DNA of 64,000 nt from Schistosoma mansoni (lineage: Eukaryota > Platyhelminthes > Trematoda > Strigeidida > Schistosomatidae): assembly GCF_000237925.1 (NCBI RefSeq), contig NC_031495.1, forward strand, positions 55,346,108 through 55,410,107, in the 5' to 3' direction. Below are positions 36,431 through 49,194 of the stretch, piece by piece. Every line of letters begins with the position of its first letter. Positions within the stretch are counted from its first letter, which is position 1. Both the position numbers and the translations under genes were made by a program. The notes under the pieces are model-generated. The model was not told the DNA's origin and ran no database searches. It worked only from the letters and a program-made list of their open reading frames with translations.

Positions 36431-39400
36431 ATGGAACCATTTGTTAATATTTTTTTTGCTATAGATGAGCAACAGAATGAAACAATTACAAGAGATGAAC
36501 TGAGACGTTATGTAAAACATAATCATTTAGATGAAGGGATGATAACGGTTGGTAATTTGTTTTTTTAAAAAGGTTGCTGTGTTTGTAATTAATGTTTTGA
36601 AAAGACTTACTTTTTAAATTGTCAAGAAACTAGTCCAAGCTATATCCTTAGAATAGTAGAACATATTGCAGTCGGTAGTACTATATAACGCTGCAGAATA
36701 GATTTGTGAGGTGATAGATTTATAAAGATATTAAATGGTATTCTCAGCCCATAGTAGTTTACATGGATAGTATATGATTGAATATTTCTAGACTACAACT
36801 CGGACATTTTTACCAAGAATAGAATGTACTTAAGCGTAACATGCAAATGTTAAACTCAATGTGCAAGGTAGTTTAGTTACATAGGTCTTGCTACATGTTT
36901 GGACGACATGGAGTGTTGAAAAAACAATTCTTACAGCACAATGTAGATCGTTATTGTTGTTTGCAACGATATATATATATATATATAAATTCAAAACATC
37001 AGAATTATATCCTCATTTAGAATATGGTTTAATGTATAAGAAGAGGAATAATTTAAAGTATATAGTAGTGTCATAATCTTTTTATCCCTAAAAGAGGGTG
37101 ACAACTAGAAAAAGCTGTGGTAACGTTTTCGATGAATCACTACAGATTTGCTAAGAAACAAACTGTTTGAAGAAGTACTGCTAAACTCACTTAAGGTGGC
37201 TAGATTAACCAATATAGTTTAGAACAACATATGTAAGCGAACAATTGTTTTCAATTAGATCGTCATCAGGCTTTACTCTAATATACATGAATATTTATAT
37301 GAAAATGTTAGACCAATCAAGGCTATTTGAGTCAGTTTTGAAACTAAATATTCATCTTAAATTTTATTACGTAATGTTTATCCTCTTGCAAAATAATTAG
37401 AAATAATAATCATATTATAAACATTCTCTTAAGACTGACAGAAATATCTAGAATATGACATACTTATTCATCTTGGCTATTCAACATATGGCAAAAACGT
37501 ATGCTTTTAGGTATATTGCATTTTATGTATAAAACAGGCGGTAAAAGTGTCTTGATATAAACAATGTCTTATCAGTATTTTATTTTTTGACGTATAAAAT
37601 AGGTTATTTAAAGACTGAGGAGTAATAAAATTAACCTCAGAAACATGTGTTAACAAATGATTGAATTCGTTCAGAGTTAAATACAGATAAGGCAGATACT
37701 ATGACGTCATATTCATTTTCATGTAAACATTGTATCGAACATTTCTGTTACTAAAATTTTTGAGCAACATCATATATAATAAGAAAAATAATATGTATTA
37801 CTGTGGTGTGTGCGACTGATGTCGATAGATATAAGTAGTATGTATCACCCATCATAAGTGGAATGCATGGAGGCCGAAGGTTAAGAACATCAAAGAAAAG
37901 AGAATGAGAACGCAGAGTGATTGGTGTGAAGACAAAAGAACAATGAAGTCTGAGACGGTTGACTGATATTTACAAAAGAAACAGTCAAGTTTGAGATTTT
38001 GCAAAATAAGTATTTACTCTATAATCCTCAGATTTTACCAAGACGTTCTGTAATTGTGTGTTCTAATACATTCCATTAAACCCCATTTGTGTGCTCGCTA
38101 ACTATATTACAATAAATGAAATTCGCGAACATCTACGATTACCATTATATGAATGTATGGAAATCACCAATGTGCATTACAAGGCAAACCCTAACTTGGA
38201 ATCCGGAAGGGAAGTGGAAAAGAGGAAGGCCAAAGAACACATTGCGCCGAGAAATAGAAGCAGATATGAAAAGGATGAATAACAACTGGAAATAACTGGA
38301 AAGGATTGCCCAGGACAGAGTTGGATGGAGAAGGCAGGTGAGTAACCTATGCTCCTCCACGAGGGATAACAGGCGTAAGCAAGTAAGTATGGACTTGATG
38401 GTATGTTTATCTACTAACGAATTCCAACAAAAAGTACCCATTAGGTTGTTCATGGGAAAGTGTAAATAGGAAAAACTATGACAAAAAGCACTTCAACCAT
38501 GTTAAAAGGTATGTTTTATTTTAAAAACAAAATTTGTTTTTGTACATAATGTAATTACTTTATAAATTTTCATGATAATTCGTATATATTTCTTATCTAC
38601 CGTAATTTTCATCATACAGAGATGGCAATCATTATTCGATCCAACAAATAGTGGTATTATAACATTTCAAAAATTTTGTGATGTCCTCGGTGTCAAACCG
38701 GAACAAGCGTAAGTGTAGTCATTTTGGATCTGATTACGTCTAGTTTTAACATGAATTAACTGGAAGCGATACAGTTTAAAATATATTGAACTAGTTATTT
38801 GAAATGTTTGATTCTGTGTGTACTACATTTAGTTATGAGAATATTTCTCATTTTTTATTAAGTCCAGATGAAATTCGTGGACAACACATGTAACATGACA
38901 TAAAATGCAAGTCCATAAACATGTTCAAAATTAACTAAGTCTAATCACTGCCAGTTAACTGATGAGAAGTGAAAGCAGCATAAACTTTAAGCCGGAAAAC
39001 TGTATGCCACCTCAATACAATTTGAGAAATTGATGTTATAGAGAAAATAATATTAAAATATAAACCAACAAGTGCCATTTATCATCTTAAAAACGTCTTC
39101 GCTCATAGCGTTGTGTCAACTTATCCCTCATGTTTACTCAACTGCTTTTCAGACTAATATTGAGTTGTGTTAGAAATCCCCTAAACATGGAGTCAAAGCT
39201 TAAACCTACCATATGCATTCTTCGACAGGATTTTCATGTGGAGGATAATTTAATGTGAGCCACAAATATATTACTGGGTTAAGTATCAAATGGAAACTTA
39301 TTGCCTAATAAATCTTAAATCGATGTCATATTTGATCTTGGAAGGTAGGGCCTCATATATTGACAGAACTGGTTCAGGATTCGTTCTTTCAGACGACAAA

Positions 39401-39769
39401 ATACTATCTGTCAAACAAGTAGAAATTATAATTCATCATTTTATCATTTTTTTCAGACGTACTCTTCGGAAGAGTGTTATCAATAACCGACCACTGCCGA
39501 AAGATTTACAAATAATCTCACAAAATATGTCATCAGAAGATCAATTCCAAATATTTGAATTTGTTCGATCATTGTTAGATAAAAATTTATCAGTTCAAGA
39601 TATGACACAAATGATAAAACAATGGCTTGATAAGACATTTGACCCTTCATGGCATGTTGTTATAATCGATGGCTCATATTGGATATCATATTCACATTTA
39701 CCTGAACAATCTTTACAATTTCGATTGAAAGAAAAGTGTTATTTAGTATGGCGCACACCTAAACATTGA
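36431..39769 (+). CDS. TAL gene 3: tegumental-allergen-like EF-hand/dynein light chain protein
   Basis: Exons 36431-36547, 38620-38708 and 39457-39769 give 172 residues, the shortest of the array. EF-hand 1 (residues 12-23, [12 protein letters not shown]) has Q at position 3 but keeps D, N, I and E, so calcium binding is uncertain. EF-hand 2 (46-57, [12 protein letters not shown]) lacks the last acidic residue. The dynein-light-chain-like domain spans about residues 70-172, with [31 protein letters not shown] and a final PKH. Exon 3 has a shorter linker than in genes 4 and 5. Intron 1 holds an RTE tail and an unclassified repeat. I see no disabling change. Confidence 0.9.
37803..37960. repeat. 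Unclassified interspersed repeat, copy B
   Basis: Inverted relative to 30740-30910. Lies in intron 1 of TAL gene 3. Confidence 0.5.
38165..38392 (+). mobile_element. RTE-clade LINE 3' end
   Basis: Matches the last 230 bp of the RTE (cattacaaggcaaaccct, gaggaaggccaaagaacaca, tatgctcc) and ends in the aagcaagtaagta tail. It keeps the uninterrupted [14 protein letters not shown] reading that the 35.3-kb copy has lost, so it descends from another, less damaged source. It lies in intron 1 of TAL gene 3. Confidence 0.8.
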
Positions 39770-40326
39770 AATTGAATCAAAGAAAATTATGATAATCCCA
39801 GCTACTTAACGAGTATTTATTCGTCATTGAATTATGTTTACTCATATTGTTGTTTAATCAACCGCATACATATACAACTATCAACTCAAGTGTCAAACTA
39901 TCATTTACTTTATTTAGTGTTCACCAAACTATTTTAATTTAAATCCTTCACAGTTTAATCACATCATCACTTACACATTAACGTTTACAATTTATTTATT
40001 TTGTTGAACTGTCATATTGATGTGTATGTGAGCTTGAAACTGTAACATATGCGTTTGTGTCATGTTCGAAAATATAACTTATAAAATTTACTTCAATATA
40101 CCTCATTGAATGTTAGTTATTTCTTATTTTAAGCTGAACTGACTATCACGTAATACTTTGTAGTTTATACTTGATTGAAAGTTTTCTGGATGGAATTTCA
40201 TTAATTCAGTATGAGATCAGTCGGCACATATACATACCATATAATTAATTTTTTATGATATATCTATCCATCTATCTATCTATGTATATCATTGTAACAG
40301 GAGTAGAGTACTAAAATAGTAATATT
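39770..40326. other. 3' flank of TAL gene 3
   Basis: No exon or transposon seen. A ctat tetranucleotide run lies near 40265. Part of 40130-40326 recurs inverted at 54855-55040. Confidence 0.5.
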
Positions 40327-41416
40327 ATTTAATGAGTATGAATGTGTTATCGATTGAACATTCTTTGGAAATCGTGTCAGCTATGCAAATAAAACTTCAA
40401 TGATGCCAACCATATAGAGATTCATAGTTTCTGACATAAGGACAGTGATCTAACTTGGTTGTATAATTTAGTATGAAAAGTGATGCAATTTAAAAGTACT
40501 TGGTGCTCTATCGATTCTTCAAGTCAGTCAGCTGCATACTAAACAGTTAAGCAAATCGAAAATCCACAATCGATTATTCAGTGCAAATCATTTCTATACT
40601 GAGCAACATTCATACTGAGTTAATACGAAAATCGATTGAATGAAGATCACATTTTCAAACTAATGGCTAATCTTGCTTCATTTTCATGTTCTAACAATAA
40701 TGTTCACTACAATGAGATAGACACTGATGATATTGTGGTGATTATCAATGGGAAGTGTAAGAATGCGTTTTCTCGCTCAGACTACGCACAATCGTCAATG
40801 ATATTCACCGAGGCTGCAAATCTTTATCGTCACACAGAACTCCTGGATCCCTAGAATCTTAACACGCTTCTACTCGAACTCAACATTTGACAGATTTGTA
40901 ATTTCTTGAAACGTTTTTTTAAGGTACTCAAAATGCTATCAGTACATCATTTTCATCTAGTAATCCATAAACGTAAAGACAGACGTATTCATTGGGATTA
41001 CCAATTATGGAAGAAATAGACAGACAGCAAATCTTGCTTTTTCTATGTTGAACACTACAGTAATGATTCTGTCACATCAAGATACTACCAACCGATATGT
41101 ATATGCAGTACATAATCAGCATATTTCTACGTAGGTTAGTATTTGGAAGAGAGAGAAACCAGACGATTATGAAATATTCTGTATAGTTCGATTCTATGCT
41201 AAAATAATAGTGTTTGATCACTGATTGGAAGTTTTCATATAGGATTCAGTCAGTCATCTTCACTGATTCCAAAAAGAATGCAGACTAGTTAAGAAAGTGT
41301 ATTTGTTAAGAGAATAAGGCTTATCGATATTGTGTAATTATGGCTAATCCGAATGACCCAGACATCATAAATATTGGTGGATACATTAGTGGTGTAAGCT
41401 ATTCACTCATTGATAA
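40327..41416. repeat. Outer palindrome arm, left
   Basis: Reverse complement of 62727-64000. Paired positions sum to 104143 over 40636-41416, with a 184-bp insertion in the right arm. Identity is very high by eye. A third copy of parts of it lies at 54584-55161. Confidence 0.85.
40636..40854 (+). CDS. Small ORF conserved in both palindrome arms, hypothetical
   Basis: 72 codons, MNEDHIFKLMANLASFSCSN to AANLYRHTELLDP. The mirror copy (63507-63289) keeps the frame with only a few changes. The C-terminal half (KNAFSRSDYAQSSMIFTEAA) has a faint TPR-like spacing, which I do not press. I do not recognise it. It could be an exon of an unseen gene or an accidental frame kept by near-identity of the arms. 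Confidence 0.25.
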   Translation: MNEDHIFKLMANLASFSCSNNNVHYNEIDTDDIVVIINGKCKNAFSRSDYAQSSMIFTEAANLYRHTELLDP

Positions 41417-41423
41417 TTTTATT

Positions 41424-41490
41424 CTCTGAAGAAGTGGCTTACACTGAGTCACGAAACGTCAGAAAATCTAATTTTTCTACTCATTAGGAT
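41424..41490 (+). repeat. Retroelement-end motif with hammerhead-like core
   Basis: Plus-strand partner of 5906-5975: TCTCTGAAGAAGTGGCTTAC then CACGAAACGTCAGAAAATCT. It begins where the palindrome match to the right arm stops, so it arrived with the inserted material. Confidence 0.4.
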
Positions 41491-41574
41491 ATTACAAATA
41501 TATAATTTATTTATTCACTCATTGGTTATACTTGCACATGCAATCTCAACAGGAAGAAATCAAACGTTTATATA

Positions 41575-44067
41575 CGGTATAAAATTGTCCTTGGGAAGCA
41601 TTGCAAAATAGCGTACTAAAAGATACAACGGACCAATAGATTTTAAGATTTTCCCATGTGGGAAATACTACTCGAAGGTGAAAAGAGCGCTTTTTGAGCG
41701 AAATAAGTTATTTACCAAGTGATTTTTGGGGATTTCACATCCCCAACATCTACGATTTTTAATAATGAACATTCTTGATGTCCACTGGCCGTTGGCGTAT
41801 TGACCAGCTTCTGGATCGTAGATCGATTTGTCGTTGTGCTTCTTCTTGTGTTGGGACTACGGGCAGAATTAAGGTATCTAACAGTATATCTAGCGGGAGA
41901 TTTTCTTCTGCCGATGGGAGAGCTGGGGCTAAACGCTTACGTAGCTGGTTTCGGTGTCTAGTCCACCTGTCTGTTCCCACCTCAAACTCATACATAAATT
42001 GGGATAGTTTTCTAACCACACGTGCTTCAGTACAGGGACCATGATTTGGTCTGTAGTCACGAGAGAACATCGGACATCCAACTCTGTACGACGGCGGCTT
42101 TTGGGACGTGGTCTGTGATGGCAATGGTGTGATTCTCGGAAACATTAGATTGTGGATCGTCCTCAATTTCCTTCCCATGAGGATCTCTGCCGGGGGTTTC
42201 TGCTCAGATAGCATACAGCTAGGTGTCGTTCGGTAGACGAACAAGAAGTTCTTCAGTGTTCTTATTTATGGATTTTTGTTCTCTGGGCTGGATGGTTTGG
42301 TCGTGGAGCATCTCAACCATATCAGTTCTGCAGTGTTTCCACTGGCATCCCCTCCCCTTTCGACTTGATCAAAGCTCTCTCGAATGCATCCACAAATCTT
42401 TCTGCTTGACCGTTTGATTGTGGGTGGTAAGGTGAAGAGCAGAGATGCTTGACAGATAGCCGTTCGCAAAATTCTTGGAACTGAGTTGAGATGTACTGTG
42501 AACCATTGTCGGATACGATTACATCCGGTAATCCGTTGCTGGTGAACATGTCCGTCAGGAGTTCCATCGTTTGGGTAGTCGTTGGTGGCGCGATGGGAAC
42601 AATTTCTGGCCATTTTGAAAAGGCGTCAACTAGGGGGTTCCATTGATTGGATCGGCAAAATCGACATGCATCCTGGACCAGGGATACTCAGGCTGTGGCC
42701 TTGGGGTCGGCGGAATTTACGCATTACACTTCGCTGCTTGCTGACACTGCACGCATTTGCTTGCTAAATCCATGAGGTGTTGATCCATAAAGGGTCAGTA
42801 AGCGTAGCATTTGGCGATGGATTTCATTCGCACTCTTGATCGTAGGGACTCTAGCACCACCACTCTTTATCCAAACATCAAGCATTCATTCACGACACAT
42901 AATAAGTCCTGACGGTTGTAAAGCTGCTTCATGTCACCATCTAATCCAGTTAGTGGCCAGCCATTGGTGATGTAGTTCATCGTTTTTCTGATGATGTGGT
43001 CGTTTCCGGAAGCAGTTTGTATCTCATATTCTGAGACTGGAAAAGCGCGGACAGCAGTTGTCAGGTAGCAATGAGCGCGGTCATCTGTCGAAAGAGAGGC
43101 AATAACCACATCTTCACCAGCTGTGGGGTGTTTGTAGATTAGTCGTGACTAGGCGTCTGCCTGACCAAACTGTTCAGTGCGTCGCTATTGGACCTCGAAA
43201 TCATACCCAAAGAGTACCAAGGCCAATCGCTGAAAACGATTTGCAGAATGAGCTTGAATGCCAGATTTTGACCCGAATATTGCGAGTAGTGTCTTGTGAT
43301 CTGTGAGAGGTGTAAATCACTGACCGTACAGAAACTTGTGGAAACGGCGAACAGCTAACACAAGTGCAAGAGCCTCTTCCTCTATCTAACTGTATTTCTT
43401 TTCTGTTGGGGTTAGTGTGCGGGATGCATGCATAACAGCTTCTTCAGACTCTTCTGGAAACTGATATGAAATAACAGCACCTAGGCCATACACCGAGGCG
43501 TCTGCAGCTACAATGGTGGATGGATCGTAGTGCGTTAACAACAATTTCGAGCTAGTTATGGACTTGAGTTTACAAAACGCCGCACCACATTCGCTATTTC
43601 AGTTCCAAGTGATGTTCTACTACAGCAGACGATTCATTGAAGCGCGAATATCGTGCATTGAAGGAACAAACGCTGTATAATAAAAAACAAGTCCCATGGA
43701 AGAACATAGTGCCAAGACACTAATGGGGTTGAGCATCAGTTTGATAGCTCGAATTTTTTCTGGGTCCTGTCTGCGGCCGTCGACGCCAAAAATGAACCCT
43801 AAATATTTTACTGACCGCAATAAAAAGCGGCATTTCTCTTCGAGTAACCGGAACCTGTTGTCACTGATGCGTTGCAGTACCGATGTTGTGCGTTCCTGTA
43901 GTTGTTCTAATGACATCGCAACAATTGAAATGTCATCGGGATACGACTTGAAGGTGAAATAAGCGCTTTTCGCGAGAAAAAAGAGAAATTAAAATTTTCA
44001 AAATAAAATTACAAAGATAAGTCATTTACCCAGTGAGTTCTAGGAATTTAACATCCCCAACAAGATC
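41575..44067 (-). mobile_element. Gypsy-type LTR retrotransposon relic (broken)
   Basis: On the minus strand, in order, are LTR-like sequence starting tgttggggatgt near 44067, reverse transcriptase remnants around 43620-43916, RNase H sequence around 43400-43560, an integrase core with DNGSQYIS and HPQSNGQAERFV (42322-42567), and an integrase C-terminus (41759-42244). LTR-like sequence follows again at about 41640-41750. The order is that of Gypsy/Ty3 elements. It is broken in many places and gag is not seen. It sits within an RTE endonuclease fragment. Confidence 0.8.
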
Positions 44068-44720
44068 TCCAATCATCATTGTCAGGTCATTTCGTGAGCA
44101 CTTCTCAATGATCGATTGCAACCTGTCATTTAACTGATCTTCATTGTCGTCATTGGTATCATCGATGTGTGTATAACTTGGCATATCATTCATTGTGATC
44201 ACCTCGTTTTTGGTTTGGAGAGATGCATAGATGATCCTGGATCTATGAGATTCCCACCCATTAAGTGTGTGAAGCATTCTCCACTTCATGATCAGAGTAC
44301 AGAGGCATCTCTCCCTAATACAATCTTTTCTGTTCAGCTTGTATCCAATGGGTTTCACTCATTCCGAGCACTGTCGAGTTGTATCTCCTCATTTGCGTGG
44401 CTAGTTGACTGGATCTTGAGGAGTTTCACACATTGTCCGGGCATTCCTCGTACCCATATTAATTATCACTCTGGTTGTTCGAAGGTATATCGACCTCGTG
44501 ACTTCCGAACAATCTCAACTTTCATTACGAGACGACATAATTCTTCTGAATGAGGATCGTTCAATTCGGAGGACGGAGTTTAACTGATTTACTTTGTCTA
44601 TTCTGGTAAACGTTATTATAGCGAGGTTGTTTTCTATGGGATGCGAAGGCTGACCACATGAACAAACCACCTAAACTACTCGAGATTGAGACCACCCGTA
44701 GCCCTAGAACAATCTATTGA
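44068..44720 (-). mobile_element. RTE-clade LINE, 5' endonuclease fragment
   Basis: On the minus strand it has the RTE leader words (ccatagaaaacaacctcgct) near 44640 and then degraded endonuclease sequence: HTLNGWESHRSRIIYASLQT, then LQSIIEKCSRNDLTMMIGD. It stops at the Gypsy LTR edge in the middle of the MMIGDF motif. Frameshifts and deletions are present. The same fragment lies mirrored at 61200-61855. Confidence 0.8.
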
Positions 44721-45171
44721 TTATGAAATAATTTGATAGGTGAGAAGGCGTTCACAAAAATTAATTATATCATATACTACGACATTTCCGATGGAATAAT
44801 TGTACTATCTGCATGGATCACTAAATTATTACACCCGAATATAATTGGAACGACAAATGAACTAGTTGTTGATTACGTTGATGTTAAATAGGTCACTCAC
44901 AAGAATGTAGTGAAAGGTATTTAATCAATTTGAATGATATATTTTCAAATACCAAGCTGTCAAAATTAACCGATTATTTCTAGTGTGACAATGATTGTTT
45001 AATGTTAAATTATATTCTACAATTCTAATCATGATGTGTTTAGAGATTAAACTACTGATAATTTCGTGCATATGTTTGTATATGTATATATATATACGTT
45101 AAATCAAATAAGAAACTATCAAATATAATCTCTGAGTGTAGTCCACAGTATCACAGTTACTATTCTTCAAC

Positions 45172-47611
45172 ATGGTTGTAAAACGTGATGATCAAGAGAG
45201 CACAAAATCAACATCGGAAACATTTCTGGAAATATTCTTCGCAATCGACAAAGATCATGATGAAGAAATTACAAAGAATCAATTGAAGAGATATTTTGAA
45301 ACTAATCATCGAGATGATCATCTAATTGAGGTTAGTCGAAATAAATCATTATTAATGTATCAATGTTTGCAATTACTCATAAGTAATGTATTGTTTTGAA
45401 AAGTGTTGAATACCTGAACAGCTAGTTGAGTAATACAGGAATTAATCATTCGAATGAAATGAACTATGATATTTAGAGAGTGATCACCACAAAGTTAATT
45501 CATATAGGTCTCTGTCTAGAACTGGTTCCTAGTAAACGGAACTTTGTTCAATGATTCTTTAAGAAAGGTATCAATGAGCGCAAAACGTGGTTTGTAGACT
45601 ACAGAAAATCATTTATGAAATGTTATTGAGGAATAGCAGTTTGAACGGATGTTGGAGATAACGCGCGCATCTGTGATACGAGTCCACAACCCAACACGAG
45701 AAAAACACTCAATACATATAAATCACCCACAGAGTACACTATTATCCAGTTATATAAATTATTTCACTGGTTAAATGAACACGTTGTGCATTTTGCAATT
45801 TGAGTGCATCTCAAAGTCAAAACAATTTATGATCACCACAGTCCAAATGTTTTTTAGTTCGCCTGTATAACTGTGAAACTGATCAAACACCAAACGTTTT
45901 AATACTCTACTTATGTTTATTGAATTCTATTATTTACCACTAGAATTGGATGAACTTATTTCAATTGAAAAATACTAATCGTCTCAGTTTAGAAGATATT
46001 TGTGAACATCTACAATTACATATTGGAGATGTGTAAGTCCATAACCAGTTTTCATTAGTTTTGAGTATCACATTGAAAAATATCAGCATATTATCTTAAT
46101 CATAGAAATCGTGTTAGAAGGATTATAGTGAATATGCAAAATTCACGTGAATATTTTCAGTTGGTGTTGCATTAGTCAAGGTTTTACTTCGAATGTGAAA
46201 CGACGATGATGATGTTCTCTACAACGATAATCAAAGCTTCACAGTCTCAAAATTTCTATCTCTCTACATAAAAATACATCATGAATTCATCTTGAATATG
46301 CGATTTCTCCCATTGAAAATTTAAAATATCATAATCTGATTTGAAAGGAGATTATTTACATTGTGCTCAGATTAATGCTGTCTATTCTTCTGACTAAGTT
46401 GAATCTACGCCTAATATTGTGTACATGTAATCGCCTCTTCCCAGACTCAGTCATCTGAGCAAGGGAGTGAACAAGTCAAATATTGAAAAAGGATGTTTAT
46501 CACGCTTCAGTGAGGATTTAGGTGTTTTCACGGTCTCACAATACTAAGACCAACCATCCAAACTTCACCTCGAAAAATTATTCACCTACGTCGTTTACTC
46601 AGAATAAGATAGTTTCAAATATGAATTGGGTAAACAAACAAATTAGAAGTGCAATGACCACATATATTGTTGGATCATAACGAACATCCATTCACATCCA
46701 CAATTATGTTACTGACTGACAATGATCAATAGATTCAAGAGCTTGTTTTGACTAACACTGATTCGAACACTTACGTGACTCAAGCATAGGTCGTTGTAAT
46801 ATCACTTGACATATTGTTTGTATTCATAAATAATTCAATCATTTACATTTGTAAAATAAGTGTACTCATTTGTGAAAGCTTGTCTATATCGACCTTGTCC
46901 GTCTGAACTAAATGAGCAGTGATACAAAATTCAATAAGTAATACGGTACAAACCATCTTCATACGTCTGCATGGTCATCTGACGTTACATGAATGCATGA
47001 AACAGAGTTTTTCAGATAAATTTCGTAATCGACTTCTACATACCACCGTTGTACAGTTGGGGTGAGCCAAAGTACTTTATAGGGAACATAATTCATTTCA
47101 TTTTCATCAATTATAGTTCGCATTGTGCTTACAATTGCACGTTCTGTGTTCGAAACAAATCATCTACAACGTTGTTCCATTGTTAGATTGGTTGTGTTTT
47201 ACGGAACTACTTCGTTTCTAGGAAAATTGTTTTCCTCTCATTCGTTTCAGCCGTCAACAAAGAGGTATACAACTAAAATCAACCGAAAAATCATTATCAT
47301 CCTACACTGATAATCAACGGGTACTTGGAAATGATGTACACGTGATCGTTGATCAGATGCCGATGGATATGAAATTAAAAATTACAAATGAGTTCAGAAG
47401 ACTAATCACAGATAAAGATGATTTCAATGGACTAAAATTAACAGAATATATGAAGCAGTTTATGGATAAAAATTTCTCTTCATCTTGGGTTGTGCTAATT
47501 GTCAAAGGTTCATATTCAACTACATTTTTGCATCTTGAGGATTGTTCATTTCAATTTCGTTTGAATAATTACAGTTTTGTTGTTTGGAAAACATTTTTTG
47601 GATTTAATTAG
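45172..47611 (+). CDS. TAL gene 4: tegumental-allergen-like EF-hand/dynein light chain protein
   Basis: Exons 45172-45330, 45944-46032 and 47251-47611 give 202 residues. It has a 14-residue N-terminal extension (MVVKRDDQESTKST) and a longer linker than its neighbours. EF-hand 1 (residues 26-37, DKDHDEEITKNQ) has three ligand aspartates but Q in place of the final E. EF-hand 2 has lost all ligands (FQLKNTNRLSLED). The dynein-light-chain-like domain ends the protein, with FSSSWVVLIVKGSYS and FQFRLNNYSFVVWK. Introns are compact (613 and 1218 bp) and free of recognised transposons, unlike genes 1-3. An AATAAA lies 69 bp after the stop. An inverted copy, identical in the exon 1 and exon 3 translations compared, lies at 60749-58310. 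Confidence 0.9.
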
Positions 47612-47679
47612 GTTTTAGTTTTATTTCACACAGTTATAACATTAGTAAGTAATGAGATACTGTTGTTATAATTGCTGAA

Positions 47680-47685
47680 AATAAA
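47680..47685 (+). terminator. Polyadenylation signal of TAL gene 4
   Basis: AATAAA downstream of the TAG... TAA-type stop region of gene 4, mirrored at 58236-58241. Confidence 0.65.
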
Positions 47686-49194
47686 GTGTATATTCAGTTT
47701 GCTTAATATGACCAATAAATTATCTTCGGTTCTGGCCTAATTTGAGTTCGTCAGATTCTGCTACTGGTGTATGCTGTTTTAGTATGCGCGCTGAAACCAG
47801 GTAACTTGGGTGAGATAAACAAGAGTGAGTAGAAAGCTTCTATTGTGTAACCGGGTGGAAAACATATTCATATCCCATTAGTAATTGTAGATATGTATTT
47901 CGCTAAACGGGATCGTGAAACAAATCTTATGTCTGTCATTATCTCTCACTTATGTTTGGACGGATTAACCAACCGTATGGAGTTCACAGGACTAAATTTC
48001 CACTTGAACACTGCAAACACCTTACCCAGTGATATATTAATTATTCAAATTTCTATACATTTGTCTTCATTGATAATTTATATTTTGAGATTTACAGAAA
48101 GAGTTCCTAATGAATTGCCTATGAATGCGAATTCGCAATCAACGAAATTGTAGATATTCAAATGAACAGTGAAAAATCAGATTTCCTAATTTCAATTTTA
48201 CCATATATTGATTCCCTTTGAAGTGATAGTGGAAGAGTCGAACTATGAAAACTAGTCATTGGTTTCTAATGAATCCGTAACAGTGAGCATCATCAGTTCA
48301 AAATCATATCAATGTCCATCATCACAAAAATCTTACTAAATACAAGTGGTCAGCGTTCACATCCACTTCTTCAAGTACAATATAAGCAACCGAATCCGAT
48401 CAGTTGTATTCTACATCACAGTGGATGTTGACAGATAGTCCAGAAATCGCTTTCGAGTAAAGCATTGAAACACAGATAGGGAAAAGTGAGAACGGCGCTC
48501 TTACAAATATTACTGAACATATAATCTTGATCCAGTAGAAATTAGAGTCGATTCTCATCAACTATCACTTATAAATCACTGTTTGAGAAAAATATTCAGA
48601 TCTGTCAATGGAATGTTTATATCAGAAACCGTATCAAAACCTTTCCCGTTAGAACATGTGTTGTTCAAGCACACATGCACTGATTCGCATACATTTCACC
48701 AGGTATTAGTGATCACGTTAATAAGGGAAGTAATTGTCAGAGAATTTCAGTTGTTCACTAGATTGCCCTAAATCGAAACACTTGTATATGCTACTTGTGA
48801 GCTGAAATAGTAGGTTTTTCGGGTGCATGTTGAAAACAGTAATTTAAATCACAACTCATATATTTGTGATAATTTATCATGATCAAATGACGTCATTATT
48901 TATAAGTGGGTAACTACTCGTGCTTCTTTGAAGTCTGTGTGTTGATCAGTACCGAATCATTGAGAAGATAACATGTGGATATTAATCAACATATATCTTT
49001 GTGTAGTGATGTTTACACACATGATATCGATTATAGATGTTGCTGATTTCAATTTATTTAGCCAATATTGCAACTTCGGTTTCTTTGTTCCAATGAAACT
49101 GAAGTGTTGATAAAAGTATCAGGTGAGTTTTGGCAGGTTATATGTTTGATTAATTATTCGACATAATTAGGGATTATAAAAATTGTTCTGGATT

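Larger units (their letters stand above)
44001..48400. repeat. Middle palindrome arm, left (contains TAL gene 4)
   Basis: Reverse complement of 57521-61917. Paired positions sum to 105921 at every point I checked (45172/60749, 45944/59977, 47611/58310, 48381/57540), so there is no net length difference over 4.4 kb. A few single-base differences occur in the RTE part. Confidence 0.9.

Noticed and set aside
47893-48153. 86-codon open frame downstream of gene 4, also at 57768-58028
   Set aside because: Identity of the two frames only reflects the palindrome. There are no exon signals or known domain, and it lies in the 3' flank.
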